64,000 nt of DNA from Planktomarina temperata RCA23 (GTDB taxonomy: Bacteria; Pseudomonadota; Alphaproteobacteria; Rhodobacterales; Rhodobacteraceae): contig NZ_CP003984.1 in assembly GCF_000738435.1 (NCBI RefSeq), positions 2,728,001-2,792,000 on the forward strand, in the 5' to 3' direction. Position 1 is the first letter of the stretch, and each line of letters starts with the position of its first letter. A program made the position numbers and the translations under genes. Below, piece after piece: positions 27,311 through 34,755 of the stretch. A model generated the notes under the pieces. The model was not told the origin of the DNA, made no database searches, and saw only the letters and a list, made by a program, of their open reading frames with translations.

Positions 27311-27332
27311 CACCCCAGATTCGTCTGGGGTG
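27311..27332 (+). terminator. hairpin between TauE/SafE gene and rplB
   Basis: CACCCCAG (27311-27318) and CTGGGGTG (27325-27332) form a perfect 8-base stem with the loop ATTCGT. No strong T-run follows, so it may be a weak terminator for the upstream genes or part of the 5' leader of the ribosomal transcript. The remaining 97 bases to the rplB start contain no gene that I can see. Confidence 0.45.
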
Positions 27333-27429
27333 GTGTCGTTTGGGGGAACCCAAATTCATCGGGCACCTACGGGGGCCTAAACACCAGCGGCCCATAAGGG
27401 CTGCACGAAGCAAACGGAAGACAGAAAGC

Positions 27430-28272
27430 ATGGCACTCAAGTCGTATAAACCGACGACGCCGGGCCAGCGTGGGCTGGTACTGATCGACCGTTCGGAGCT
27501 TTGGAAAGGACGTCCTGTCAAGACTCTCACAGAGGGTTTGACAAAATCGGGCGGCCGGAACAATACCGGGCGGATCACATCACGTCGTCGTGGCGGTGGG
27601 GCAAAACGCCTTTACCGTATTGTGGACTTCAAACGGAACAAGTTTGACGTTTCAGCAACTGTGGAACGGATCGAATATGACCCGAACCGGACAGCATTTA
27701 TCGCTCTCATCAAATATGATGATGGCGAGCAGGCCTATATCCTAGCCCCGCAGCGTATGGCTGTTGGTGACAAGGTGATCGCCGCTGCAAAAGCCGATAT
27801 CAAACCCGGCAACGCAATGCCATTCTCAGGCATGCCAATTGGCACAATCATCCACAACATCGAATTGAAAGCTGGCAAAGGCGGGCAGATCGCACGCGCC
27901 GCTGGCACATATGCTCAATTTGTTGGCCGTGATGGTGGCTACGCTCAGATCCGCCTCTCTTCAGGTGAGCTGCGTTTGGTTCGTCAAGAATGCATGGCCA
28001 CTGTTGGTGCTGTGTCTAACCCAGACAACTCTAACCAAAACTTCGGTAAAGCGGGCCGGATGCGTCACAAAGGTGTGCGCCCCTCCGTTCGTGGTGTGGT
28101 TATGAACCCGATCGATCACCCGCACGGCGGTGGTGAAGGTCGGACATCTGGCGGTCGTCACCCGGTTTCCCCGTGGGGCAAGCCGACCAAAGGTGCACGC
28201 ACGCGCAATAAAAACAAAGCGTCACAAAAGCTCATTATCCGCTCGCGTCACGCCAAGAAGAAGGGGCGTTAA
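27430..28272 (+). CDS. rplB: 50S ribosomal protein L2
   Basis: L2 is a core 50S protein near the peptidyl-transferase centre. The 280-residue product starts [20 protein letters not shown] and has the family C-terminal signature [20 protein letters not shown]. The frame is open upstream to 27268 but homology starts at ATG 27430. It heads a cluster rplB-rpsS-rplV-rpsC-rplP; rplW (L23), which normally precedes it, is absent and a membrane transporter sits there instead. Confidence 0.98.
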   Translation: MALKSYKPTTPGQRGLVLIDRSELWKGRPVKTLTEGLTKSGGRNNTGRITSRRRGGGAKRLYRIVDFKRNKFDVSATVERIEYDPNRTAFIALIKYDDGEQAYILAPQRMAVGDKVIAAAKADIKPGNAMPFSGMPIGTIIHNIELKAGKGGQIARAAGTYAQFVGRDGGYAQIRLSSGELRLVRQECMATVGAVSNPDNSNQNFGKAGRMRHKGVRPSVRGVVMNPIDHPHGGGEGRTSGGRHPVSPWGKPTKGARTRNKNKASQKLIIRSRHAKKKGR

Positions 28273-28275
28273 TCG

Positions 28276-28554
28276 ATGTCTCGTTCCGTATGGAAAGGTC
28301 CCTTTGTGGATGCTTACGTGCTTAAGAAAGCCGAAGCTGCCAGCGAAAGTGATCGCAACAACGTTATCAAGATTTGGTCGCGTCGTTCAACAATTCTGCC
28401 CCAATTCGTGGGCTTGACCTTTGGTGTCTACAATGGCCGGAAGCATATTCCTGTCAATGTGACTGAAGAAATGATTGGCCAAAAGTTTGGTGAGTTTTCG
28501 CCAACCCGTACCTACTACGGACACACGGCTGATAAAAAAGCGAAGCGGAAATAA
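28276..28554 (+). CDS. rpsS: 30S ribosomal protein S19
   Basis: S19 binds the head of the 30S subunit with S13. The 92-residue product starts [20 protein letters not shown] and has the signature [20 protein letters not shown] and [12 protein letters not shown]. It begins 3 bases after rplB, in standard order. Confidence 0.98.
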   Translation: MSRSVWKGPFVDAYVLKKAEAASESDRNNVIKIWSRRSTILPQFVGLTFGVYNGRKHIPVNVTEEMIGQKFGEFSPTRTYYGHTADKKAKRK

Positions 28555-28557
28555 GCT

Positions 28558-28938
28558 ATGAGCAAGGATAAAAATCCCCGCCGCGTGGCTGACAATGAAG
28601 CAATGGCGAAAACGCGCATGCTTCGGACATCCCCGCAAAAGCTGAACTTGGTTGCTGCGATGATCCGCGGTAAAAAAGTCAACAATGCTTTGACAGATCT
28701 GACCTTCTCCAAGAAGCGTATTGCTGATGACGTGAAGAAATGTCTGCAGTCTGCAATTGCAAATGCTGAAAACAACCACAATTTGGATGTTGACGAGCTG
28801 GTTGTGGCAGAAGCCTATGTCGGCAAGAACTTGACCATGAAACGCGGTCGTCCTCGGGCGCGCGGTCGTTTTGGCAAGATCGTTAAGCCATTTTCCGAAC
28901 TGACTATTTTGGTTCGCCAGGTTGAGGAGCAAGCGTAA
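28558..28938 (+). CDS. rplV: 50S ribosomal protein L22
   Basis: L22 lines the polypeptide exit tunnel. The 126-residue product carries [20 protein letters not shown], then the C-terminal hairpin [20 protein letters not shown]. The start follows rpsS by 3 bases and the stop overlaps the rpsC start by one base (TAATG). Confidence 0.98.
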   Translation: MSKDKNPRRVADNEAMAKTRMLRTSPQKLNLVAAMIRGKKVNNALTDLTFSKKRIADDVKKCLQSAIANAENNHNLDVDELVVAEAYVGKNLTMKRGRPRARGRFGKIVKPFSELTILVRQVEEQA

Positions 28939-29657
28939 TGGGACATAAAGTCAATCCAATCGGTATGCGTCTTCAGATCAACCGTACTTGGGATAGCCGT
29001 TGGTATGCAGATACCAAAGACTATGGCAACCTGCTGTTGGAAGACCTGAAAATTCGGGAATTCATTGGTGAAGAATGTAAGCAAGCTGGTATCAGCCGTG
29101 TGATCATTGAGCGTCCGCACAAAAAGTGTCGCGTCACAATCCACACAGCCCGTCCAGGTGTGATCATCGGCAAAAAAGGTGCGGACATCGAAGGTCTGCG
29201 CTCCAAAGTTGCCGCGATGACAGACAGCGAATTGCACCTCAACATTGTTGAAGTTCGCAAGCCTGAGCTTGACGCAGCCTTGGTTGCCGAGAGCATTGCG
29301 CAGCAATTGGAACGCCGGGTGTCTTTCCGCCGTGCCATGAAACGTGCGGTGCAAAGCGCCATGCGTATGGGCGCCTTGGGCATTCGTGTGAACGTTGCCG
29401 GTCGTTTGGGCGGCGCTGAAATCGCGCGTACTGAATGGTACCGTGAAGGTCGCGTTCCGCTGCACACACTGCGTGCTGACATTGATTACGCACATGCTGA
29501 GGGTCTTACCGCCTATGGTATCATCGGGATCAAAGTTTGGATCTTCAAAGGTGAGATCATGGAACATGATCCAGCCGCGCGTGATCGTAAATCGCAAGAA
29601 TTGCAAGATGGCCCAGCACCCCGCGGTGCAGGTGGCAATCGCCGCAACGACCGCTAA
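28938..29657 (+). CDS. rpsC: 30S ribosomal protein S3
   Basis: S3 helps form the mRNA entry channel. The 239-residue product starts [20 protein letters not shown], has the KH-domain [19 protein letters not shown] and the C-terminal [20 protein letters not shown]. The tail after residue 215 is basic and short. It is in standard order between rplV and rplP. Confidence 0.98.
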   Translation: MGHKVNPIGMRLQINRTWDSRWYADTKDYGNLLLEDLKIREFIGEECKQAGISRVIIERPHKKCRVTIHTARPGVIIGKKGADIEGLRSKVAAMTDSELHLNIVEVRKPELDAALVAESIAQQLERRVSFRRAMKRAVQSAMRMGALGIRVNVAGRLGGAEIARTEWYREGRVPLHTLRADIDYAHAEGLTAYGIIGIKVWIFKGEIMEHDPAARDRKSQELQDGPAPRGAGGNRRNDR

Positions 29658-29668
29658 GGAGAAGAACA

Positions 29669-30082
29669 ATGCTTCAACCAAAGCGCACTAAGTTCCGCAA
29701 GATGCACAAAGGCCGGATCCACGGCGAAGCCAAGGGTGGCAGCACCCTGAACTTCGGCTCGTTCGGCCTAAAAGCGACGCAACCTGAGCGCATTACTGCG
29801 CGTCAGATCGAAGCGGCGCGTCGTGCCATGACACGTCATATGAAACGTCAAGGCCGTGTGTGGATCCGGATTTTCCCAGATCTGCCCGTAACCTCAAAGC
29901 CAACCGAAGTTCGGATGGGTAAAGGTAAAGGCTCCGTTGATTTTTGGTCCGCCAAAGTCAAGCCTGGCCGGGTTATGTTTGAAATCGATGGCGTCTCAGA
30001 TGTCGTCGCGCGTGAGGCTCTGCGCCTTGCTGCGATGAAATTGCCAATCAAAACCCGCGTTGTGCAGCGCGAGGACTGGTAA
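29669..30082 (+). CDS. rplP: 50S ribosomal protein L16
   Basis: L16 organises the A-site region of the 50S. The 137-residue product starts [20 protein letters not shown] and has the signature [32 protein letters not shown] precedes the ATG. It is the last gene of this ribosomal block: a strong terminator follows and rpmC (L29), the normal next gene, is missing. Confidence 0.98.
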   Translation: MLQPKRTKFRKMHKGRIHGEAKGGSTLNFGSFGLKATQPERITARQIEAARRAMTRHMKRQGRVWIRIFPDLPVTSKPTEVRMGKGKGSVDFWSAKVKPGRVMFEIDGVSDVVAREALRLAAMKLPIKTRVVQREDW

Positions 30083-30113
30083 AACGAAAGCCGGTTACCA
30101 TGCCGCAAAAAAC

Positions 30114-30146
30114 AAGCCCCCATCGACACATCGGTGGGGGCTTTTT
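30114..30146 (+). terminator. Rho-independent terminator after rplP
   Basis: AAGCCCCCA (30114-30122) pairs with TGGGGGCTT (30135-30143), and the T-run extends to 30146. The stem is nine bases with a 12-base loop. It lies 32 bases after the rplP stop and ends the truncated S10-type operon. Confidence 0.9.
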
Positions 30147-30192
30147 CTTGGATCATTGCCCATGATAGGCGCGCGGGTCAGGCCTTGGCCGG

Positions 30193-30384
30193 CTAAACCG
30201 CGCAGCTCATATCCGCACCGCAGCACATCGGCGACTTGATTTTACCTTCACATTTTGGACATTTGGAGATCTGCACAACAGTGCCATCTCCCAGGGTCAA
30301 ATTGTCATTGACCAGCGCTTCCTTACAATCGGTGCAACTGGCATCGACCCCCATATTGCACACACCACAACGATACGTCGCCAT
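30193..30384 (-). CDS. small cysteine-rich protein, probable zinc ribbon
   Basis: A 63-residue protein starting MATYRCGVCNMGVDASCTDC, with a GAGGAG ribosome site. The cysteines fall as CGVC, CTDC, CPKC and a C-terminal CCGADMSC, giving two likely zinc-binding pairs and an extra C-terminal group. It is rubredoxin-like in spacing but no known function is claimed. The frame is open five codons further upstream, without ribosome site. Confidence 0.72.
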   Translation of the reverse strand: MATYRCGVCNMGVDASCTDCKEALVNDNLTLGDGTVVQISKCPKCEGKIKSPMCCGADMSCAV

Positions 30385-30520
30385 TTTAGATCTCCTCATC
30401 CGCGTTTAACTCATTCAACGCTAGTCTGGCGCAGACGTATCTGTCCAGCCTGTTTCGTCCAAATCGCATCCAGAGAAGCAAATGAGCTCACAGGGGCATA
30501 AATGACACGGGTTGACGTGC

Positions 30521-30598
30521 CTAAATTCCCGGAATGAAGGGAACATCGCAGGCGGACAGAACGACCATAGTGGCAATGAACACAGAGACTTTTACCAT
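30521..30598 (-). CDS. 25-residue micro-lipoprotein
   Basis: An ORF of only 25 codons starting MVKVSVFIATMVVLSACDVP, with a perfect AGGAGG ribosome site nine bases before the ATG. It has a basic start, a hydrophobic core and a lipobox LSAC, leaving a mature peptide of eight residues (CDVPFIPGI counted from Cys is nine). A longer open frame continues upstream but the strong ribosome site marks this start. Very short lipoproteins of entericidin-like form are known; the function here is unknown. Confidence 0.6.
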   Translation of the reverse strand: MVKVSVFIATMVVLSACDVPFIPGI

Positions 30599-30802
30599 AC
30601 CGAGTGACCTCCTAGAGTAAGTTCGCTCAGGGTTGAACAGTTTTGCCAATAGATCAAGTGCCAAACCCGCAGCCAACCGAAAAAGACCAAATCGCGCACG
30701 CAACAGGCAAAGCCCCCCGGATGTCACATAGCCAAAAGCAGCTGAGAAAGTGAGGTTTTTCACTAGATAAAACCGGCATGGCGTATTAGGAAGCTTGCAT
30801 GC

Positions 30803-30879
30803 GTCTCCTTAGCTCAGCTGGATAGAGCAGCCGACTTCTAATCGGCAGGTCGAGAGTTCGAATCTTTCAGGGGACGCCA
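30803..30879 (+). tRNA. tRNA-Arg (anticodon UCU), CCA encoded
   Basis: GTCTCCT (30803-30809) pairs with AGGGGAC, with one G-T pair. The D arm is GCTCAGCTGGATAGAGC, the anticodon arm CCGACTTCTAATCGG with anticodon TCT, the T arm GAGAGTTCGAATCTTTC, the discriminator G, and CCA is encoded. Its 3' side opens into AT-rich, poorly conserved DNA, as is common for tRNA genes used as integration sites. Confidence 0.93.
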
Positions 30880-31327
30880 ATTAAATCAATTACTTAGATT
30901 ATAACTCACTGAGCGTGCTACCGTTTCGGGTTCCATATGGGTTCCAAAAAACTTTGGCTTTGTCGTTAATTATGTCCAAATCAGCCTGATATTCCGCACA
31001 ACAAGCTACCACGATTCGGTTGAGCTTAGAAACATTGGACGCTGCAGGCCCGTCAGATCGTTTTGCAAAGGTAAAATTACCGTACCACGCACCAACTGCG
31101 GTTATGTTAATACGCTGCCAGCTCAAAAAAACCTCAGGGGCCCGTCACGCTTTTGGAAGTAACTTATCTGGCTTGTTCGCGCTCGGTCAGCAGATCGCAG
31201 GTGGGCCTTCGTGGGCCGCAAGCCTTGGGCCATGTTTTTGGTAAACGGTTTGCTATCTAGAGATATGAGCCCTTGTGAAGTTTCGTTGATCTTACCACGC
31301 GCTTTAAAAGTTAAGTGTCGCGACTCT
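30880..31327. other. AT-rich stretch after tRNA-Arg with no convincing gene
   Basis: This 448-base stretch begins with TTAAATCAATTACTTAGATT (30881-30900), nearly repeated at 60537-60556. Open frames of 74-81 codons exist on both strands, but they lack ribosome sites and family character. It may be the worn end of an integrated element, since the tRNA 3' end is a usual attachment site; no integrase gene remains. Confidence 0.5.
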
Positions 31328-32644
31328 TCAAAACGTAATATGCGGTACTTCCCAGCAGCTTTTTATTTTTTTTGCATAATCCCATGGAGTTTTACCGTGT
31401 TTGTCCTTGGGCGTCTTGTGAGCTCCAGCATCGATCAGATTAAGTATTGTAACTGAATCACCGCTGATAGCAGCATGATGCAAGGCTGTCTGCCCATCCT
31501 TGTCTCTTGGTTCATTTAGCGATTTAATTTGGGATTCAAAATTTTTCCAGTTCGATTTTTTAACATTCTGTTTTGAATCGATCAAACTGTCAGGAGAGAT
31601 ATCAATTTGTTTAATATATGTTCCATTTGCCTTGGACTTCGCAAATTTTTCTAATCTGATTTTTTCTTGTTTTTGATAATTTTCCAGAAATATATCGGAT
31701 TTAGATTTTTTGTTATACGCTTCTTTGTCTGAAACCGGGCGTTTCGCGGGCTTTGCTAAAGGTGGGTTTGTTTGACGCTTTTCATTTTTATATTCTCTAA
31801 ATATTTGTAAAAAATGCTTTATTGACGGCGTCTCACGCTTAAGGGAAATGACTTTCTGAGTGGGTCTAAACTCATGTGACTTCCCACTGATGGTATCACT
31901 GCGTGAGACAATCAGACTTGGATCATAAGCTTTTATTTTAGCTAGCCGTTCCAGCCTTTCTTTTTCGTTGGCCTGATAATTTTTCAGGAAAGGATCAGTA
32001 TTAGCCTCATTATATGAGTCACTGATATCAGCATTTTCTTTAGTAACATCCAAAGAATTAAAATTCGTATTTGAATTTATAGATTTAGTGTTGAGCGTCC
32101 GCTGACTATTTGAAGCTCTATCATAAAATGCCTCTTTGTCTTTTTGACTGAACTGATCCCTTAATTTATAGATTTTCTCTAATTCCCGTCTCCATTTTTT
32201 AACTTCTTCAGTTTCTTTTGGCTCTAACTTATCAAACCTTTCACCAACTCCGATAAGCGTGCTTGCAATTTTGAAAGGATCGCCCAGCATCATGAGAAAA
32301 AACCCCGGCACCAGAATAAAAAGCCACCAAGTCATAAAAAGTGGTATCACTACCATAGTGCTCAAAAACTCTAGGGGTTTGTTTCTTGCATCTTCAATTC
32401 TTCCCAGTAACACGCTAGTTTTTTGTCCAAAGGCTCGTTCTGCTCTGTCTAAAGCTTGTGCTTCACGTTTTACGCGAGATTCTTCCCATTCTTTATCAAT
32501 TTTTTTCTGTTGGAGTTTTTTTTCATATTCTCGATTGCGACTAGCAGCCTTGGCGAATTCCGCCCTGTCCACTGCGCTAAACCCTTCGGAATCCAACCCA
32601 CCACTCTCTTTGAGAAAACATCGAGGTAATGGCAGTCGATACAC
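31328..32644 (-). CDS. membrane-anchored coiled-coil protein with C-terminal ankyrin repeat
   Basis: A 438-residue, low-GC gene. Residues ~30-85 are charged and helical (RNREYEKKLQQKKIDKEWEE), ~92-120 form one or two membrane helices (MVVIPLFMTWWLFILVPGFF), then a long polar segment with a duplicated motif: DPFLKNYQANEKERLERLAK near residue 215 and DIFLENYQKQEKIRLEKFAK near 330. The C-terminus has an ankyrin repeat (DKDGQTALHHAAISGDSVTI). The start is uncertain: GTG at 32644 lacks a clear ribosome site, so the N-terminus may be incomplete. Base composition unlike the neighbours suggests transfer. Function unknown. Confidence 0.65.
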   Translation of the reverse strand: MYRLPLPRCFLKESGGLDSEGFSAVDRAEFAKAASRNREYEKKLQQKKIDKEWEESRVKREAQALDRAERAFGQKTSVLLGRIEDARNKPLEFLSTMVVIPLFMTWWLFILVPGFFLMMLGDPFKIASTLIGVGERFDKLEPKETEEVKKWRRELEKIYKLRDQFSQKDKEAFYDRASNSQRTLNTKSINSNTNFNSLDVTKENADISDSYNEANTDPFLKNYQANEKERLERLAKIKAYDPSLIVSRSDTISGKSHEFRPTQKVISLKRETPSIKHFLQIFREYKNEKRQTNPPLAKPAKRPVSDKEAYNKKSKSDIFLENYQKQEKIRLEKFAKSKANGTYIKQIDISPDSLIDSKQNVKKSNWKNFESQIKSLNEPRDKDGQTALHHAAISGDSVTILNLIDAGAHKTPKDKHGKTPWDYAKKIKSCWEVPHITF

Positions 32645-32723
32645 GGGAAACCCGCTGCATGATTGCTAAAGCGGCATATTGAAGTGGAAAATCGCGCAGA
32701 TTTTGCGTTGAAACGGAATCGCC

Positions 32724-33026
32724 CTAAACGCCGCCAACGAAATCGAGTTCAACAGTGCCTGAATAGTGAACTTGGCGGTTCGGTAAAGCCTGAGTGAATT
32801 TCGCTATTTCAGCCTCAATCAGCGCTTCAATCTTTTGCTGCACCTCAACGCTTGAGAATTCCCAAATCACCGTTGATACGTTAGGTGTGCTTTCATTGTA
32901 TAACAGCCTAAAGCGCGCTCCCTCTATGGATGCAATCATGTCAGGCCATTTGGTATGTAACACACTGTTGAACATCTGTGCGTCAACCGGTGTCGTAAAT
33001 GTGCGAATATAAATTTTCATTTGCAT
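32724..33026 (-). CDS. hypothetical protein, small alpha/beta
   Basis: About 98-100 residues, starting MKIYIRTFTTPVDAQMFNSV or two codons earlier. Predicted alternating strands and helices (VSTVIWEFSSVEVQQKIEAL, ending YSGTVELDFVGGV) suggest a small ferredoxin-like or dimeric alpha-beta barrel fold, but I recognise no family. It diverges from another small protein gene 277 bases away with a similar layout. It lies in the AT-rich zone after the tRNA. Confidence 0.5.
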   Translation of the reverse strand: MQMKIYIRTFTTPVDAQMFNSVLHTKWPDMIASIEGARFRLLYNESTPNVSTVIWEFSSVEVQQKIEALIEAEIAKFTQALPNRQVHYSGTVELDFVGGV

Positions 33027-33303
33027 CTCAGGCTACCCTCATCTTCAGTCATGATATTCCGTATCTCTTTAGTGGCGATAACACGGTGACTTATGTCAAT
33101 GTTAAATTACTTTTCGAGTGTCAAATTCTAATATTAAATCTTCATAAACAAAACATGACCTAGAAAATTCGCACAAGAAGGGAAAATTATGATCGCTCTA
33201 CTTTGACATTAAGGGTACGGAAAAAGCATATTAAGCAACCTTGCTTGCAATAATGTATGTAGAGATTAAGGTTCCACTACCGTCACGCAATGGGAGAAGA
33301 GAC

Positions 33304-33564
33304 ATGAATGTTTGTATGCGTGCAACTTTTAAATGCACTTGGGAGGAGATGATCGCCAGGCTTGAACATAACATGTCCACTATAAGTGCGGCGCACACTG
33401 GTTGGACTGTCGCTAAAGAAAGCGATCACTCCTTGGTATTCCTGGCCAATATAACAGATTTTTCAGCACTCAGTGAACCGATGATGAATGAAGAGCAGGT
33501 GCAGTGGGATAAAAACAACGGCGTCGAGTACATCGCCTATACGATGCAGCCAATGGGTGGGTGA
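33304..33564 (+). CDS. hypothetical protein, small alpha/beta
   Basis: An 86-residue protein starting MNVCMRATFKCTWEEMIARL with GGGAGAAGAG before the ATG. The pattern VAKESDHSLVFLANITDFSA followed by a C-terminal strand VEYIAYTMQPMGG again suggests a small alpha-beta fold. No family recognised. The ORF could extend 21 codons upstream, but the ribosome site favours this start. Confidence 0.5.
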   Translation: MNVCMRATFKCTWEEMIARLEHNMSTISAAHTGWTVAKESDHSLVFLANITDFSALSEPMMNEEQVQWDKNNGVEYIAYTMQPMGG

Positions 33565-33696
33565 GCCAACGGTCACGCTCCCCGTTACGCCCTTTCCAAA
33601 GACGTGGGGCTTGTCCTAAGGCACCTTGAGAATGTGTATTTTGAGCGAATTTTCGTGAGAATGTTATAGGTGCATGTGATCTAGGTGCTGCTAATC

Positions 33697-34158
33697 CTAT
33701 TTGATGGCGTAAAGCTTCAGCACGACGGTTGACGCTTCTCGCGCGCCAACGCCGACAAACAACAAATTGTTCATCCAGGCATATTGTGCATCCCCGGTCT
33801 CCAAACGGGCATGGGTGCGCATGTAGTATTGGTCCGGTGCAACTTTCTCTCCCCGCCCAATCGCTGCAATCACCTCTGGCGGTCCGTGGCGAAACCCGTA
33901 ATTGACCACTTCAATCGTAGCACCATCGTCCGTTTCAATCGCATAGCGCGTGTCAAGCTCGGCGAGGCCATCGGCAAAAATCGTTTGCCAATCAGCGCCC
34001 AAGTTCAGAACCTTACCACTGAAATGAGGGCCAGAAGCTCGGCCACCAATGATCGGAATTATGCGCCGCTGCCCAGCACGACCCGCTCCCAGCTCACGAA
34101 TAGGATCAAGTTCAACTTGCAGATCACAGAAAAACTCTAACTTCGGCTCTGGCAACAT
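33697..34158 (-). CDS. DUF3237 (UPF0311) family protein
   Basis: A ~153-residue protein (start MLPEPKLEFFCDLQVELDPI; 11 more codons are open upstream). The family features are IIPIIGGRASGPHFSGKVLN, GADWQTIFADGLAELDTRYA and DQYYMRTHARLETGDAQYAW. DUF3237 proteins have a lipocalin-like barrel and are found in aromatic-acid catabolic clusters, but their reaction is unproven. It diverges from the marR gene across a 26-bp operator shared with the crotonase/amidohydrolase promoter, tying it to the same regulon. Confidence 0.85.
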   Translation of the reverse strand: MLPEPKLEFFCDLQVELDPIRELGAGRAGQRRIIPIIGGRASGPHFSGKVLNLGADWQTIFADGLAELDTRYAIETDDGATIEVVNYGFRHGPPEVIAAIGRGEKVAPDQYYMRTHARLETGDAQYAWMNNLLFVGVGAREASTVVLKLYAIK

Positions 34159-34175
34159 CCTATGAACTTTCTCTT

Positions 34176-34201
34176 GAAAACTGTTTACCAATATAACAAT
34201 T
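34176..34201. promoter_or_regulatory. putative MarR operator, copy 1
   Basis: Read on the minus strand this 26-base site has arms AATTGTT and AAACAGTTTTC. It matches the site at 40325-40350 at 20 of 26 positions without gaps, and the differences fall in the centre, as expected for a dimer-bound palindrome. It lies between the DUF3237 and marR genes, suggesting that the regulator controls both and itself. Confidence 0.6.
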
Positions 34202-34237
34202 TATTATATATGTTTGGCAATAATTTTTTGGCCAGGC

Positions 34238-34687
34238 ATGACGAAGATACCAGAACACCATCCGAGCCCGGATCTTGAAGGTCTAATCGGTTACAATCTC
34301 AAACGAGCCTATGTCACGGTGAGCGATGATTTTCGCCGCGCCCTTAAACACGACAATCTCTCCCCGCGCCTGTTCTCGGCTTTGGCCTTGGTAAAAGCAC
34401 ATCCCGGCCTGTCCCAAAGCGCTTTAGCGCGTCAATTGGGTATTGAAAGATCCGGCATCGTCGCCATGATTGATGAATTGGAAGGTCGAGGCTATGTCAT
34501 CCGTAAACCTGTGCCGCAAGACCGGCGCAGACAGGCGCTTCAACTGACGCCGGCTGGCGAAGAGGCATATAAGATTGCCCTTGGCAAAGTCCAAGCCCAT
34601 GAGGCCCGCCTGTTGGGCGGCCTTGATGCGGGTCAACGAGACGCATTGATATCGATTTTGCAAAAAATCCGATATCAAAAGACATAA
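34238..34687 (+). CDS. MarR family regulator of the hydroxycinnamate cluster
   Basis: A 149-residue winged-helix regulator starting MTKIPEHHPSPDLEGLIGYN. The DNA-binding part is LSQSALARQLGIERSGIVAM followed by LEGRGYVIRKPVPQDRRRQA. MarR proteins such as CouR and FerR sense hydroxycinnamoyl-CoA thioesters and repress their catabolic genes; its position directly before a feruloyl-CoA synthetase-like gene supports this, by inference. Probable targets are the 26-base operators at 34176 and 40325. Confidence 0.88.
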   Translation: MTKIPEHHPSPDLEGLIGYNLKRAYVTVSDDFRRALKHDNLSPRLFSALALVKAHPGLSQSALARQLGIERSGIVAMIDELEGRGYVIRKPVPQDRRRQALQLTPAGEEAYKIALGKVQAHEARLLGGLDAGQRDALISILQKIRYQKT

Positions 34688-34695
34688 AGTGCACC

Positions 34696-34730
34696 TTTTG
34701 GGCGAGGGACCCAGCCGCCCCCTCCCAAAA
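34696..34730. repeat. inverted repeat before the CoA ligase gene
   Basis: TTTTGGG (34696-34702) and CCCAAAA (34724-34730) are perfect 7-base arms, with GAGGG and CCCCT partly pairing inside. It sits between marR and the ligase gene and is not followed by a T-run, so an attenuator or protein site is as likely as a terminator. Confidence 0.4.
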
Positions 34731-34755
34731 CTAGCGCGATTGGCAAGAGGTGTAT

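Noticed and set aside
28815-29681. Minus-strand ORF of 288 codons over rpsC
   Set aside because: Antisense shadow of rpsC, which is unmistakable.
30899-31126. Minus-strand ORF of 75 codons after the tRNA
   Set aside because: TTG start, no ribosome site and no recognisable domain.
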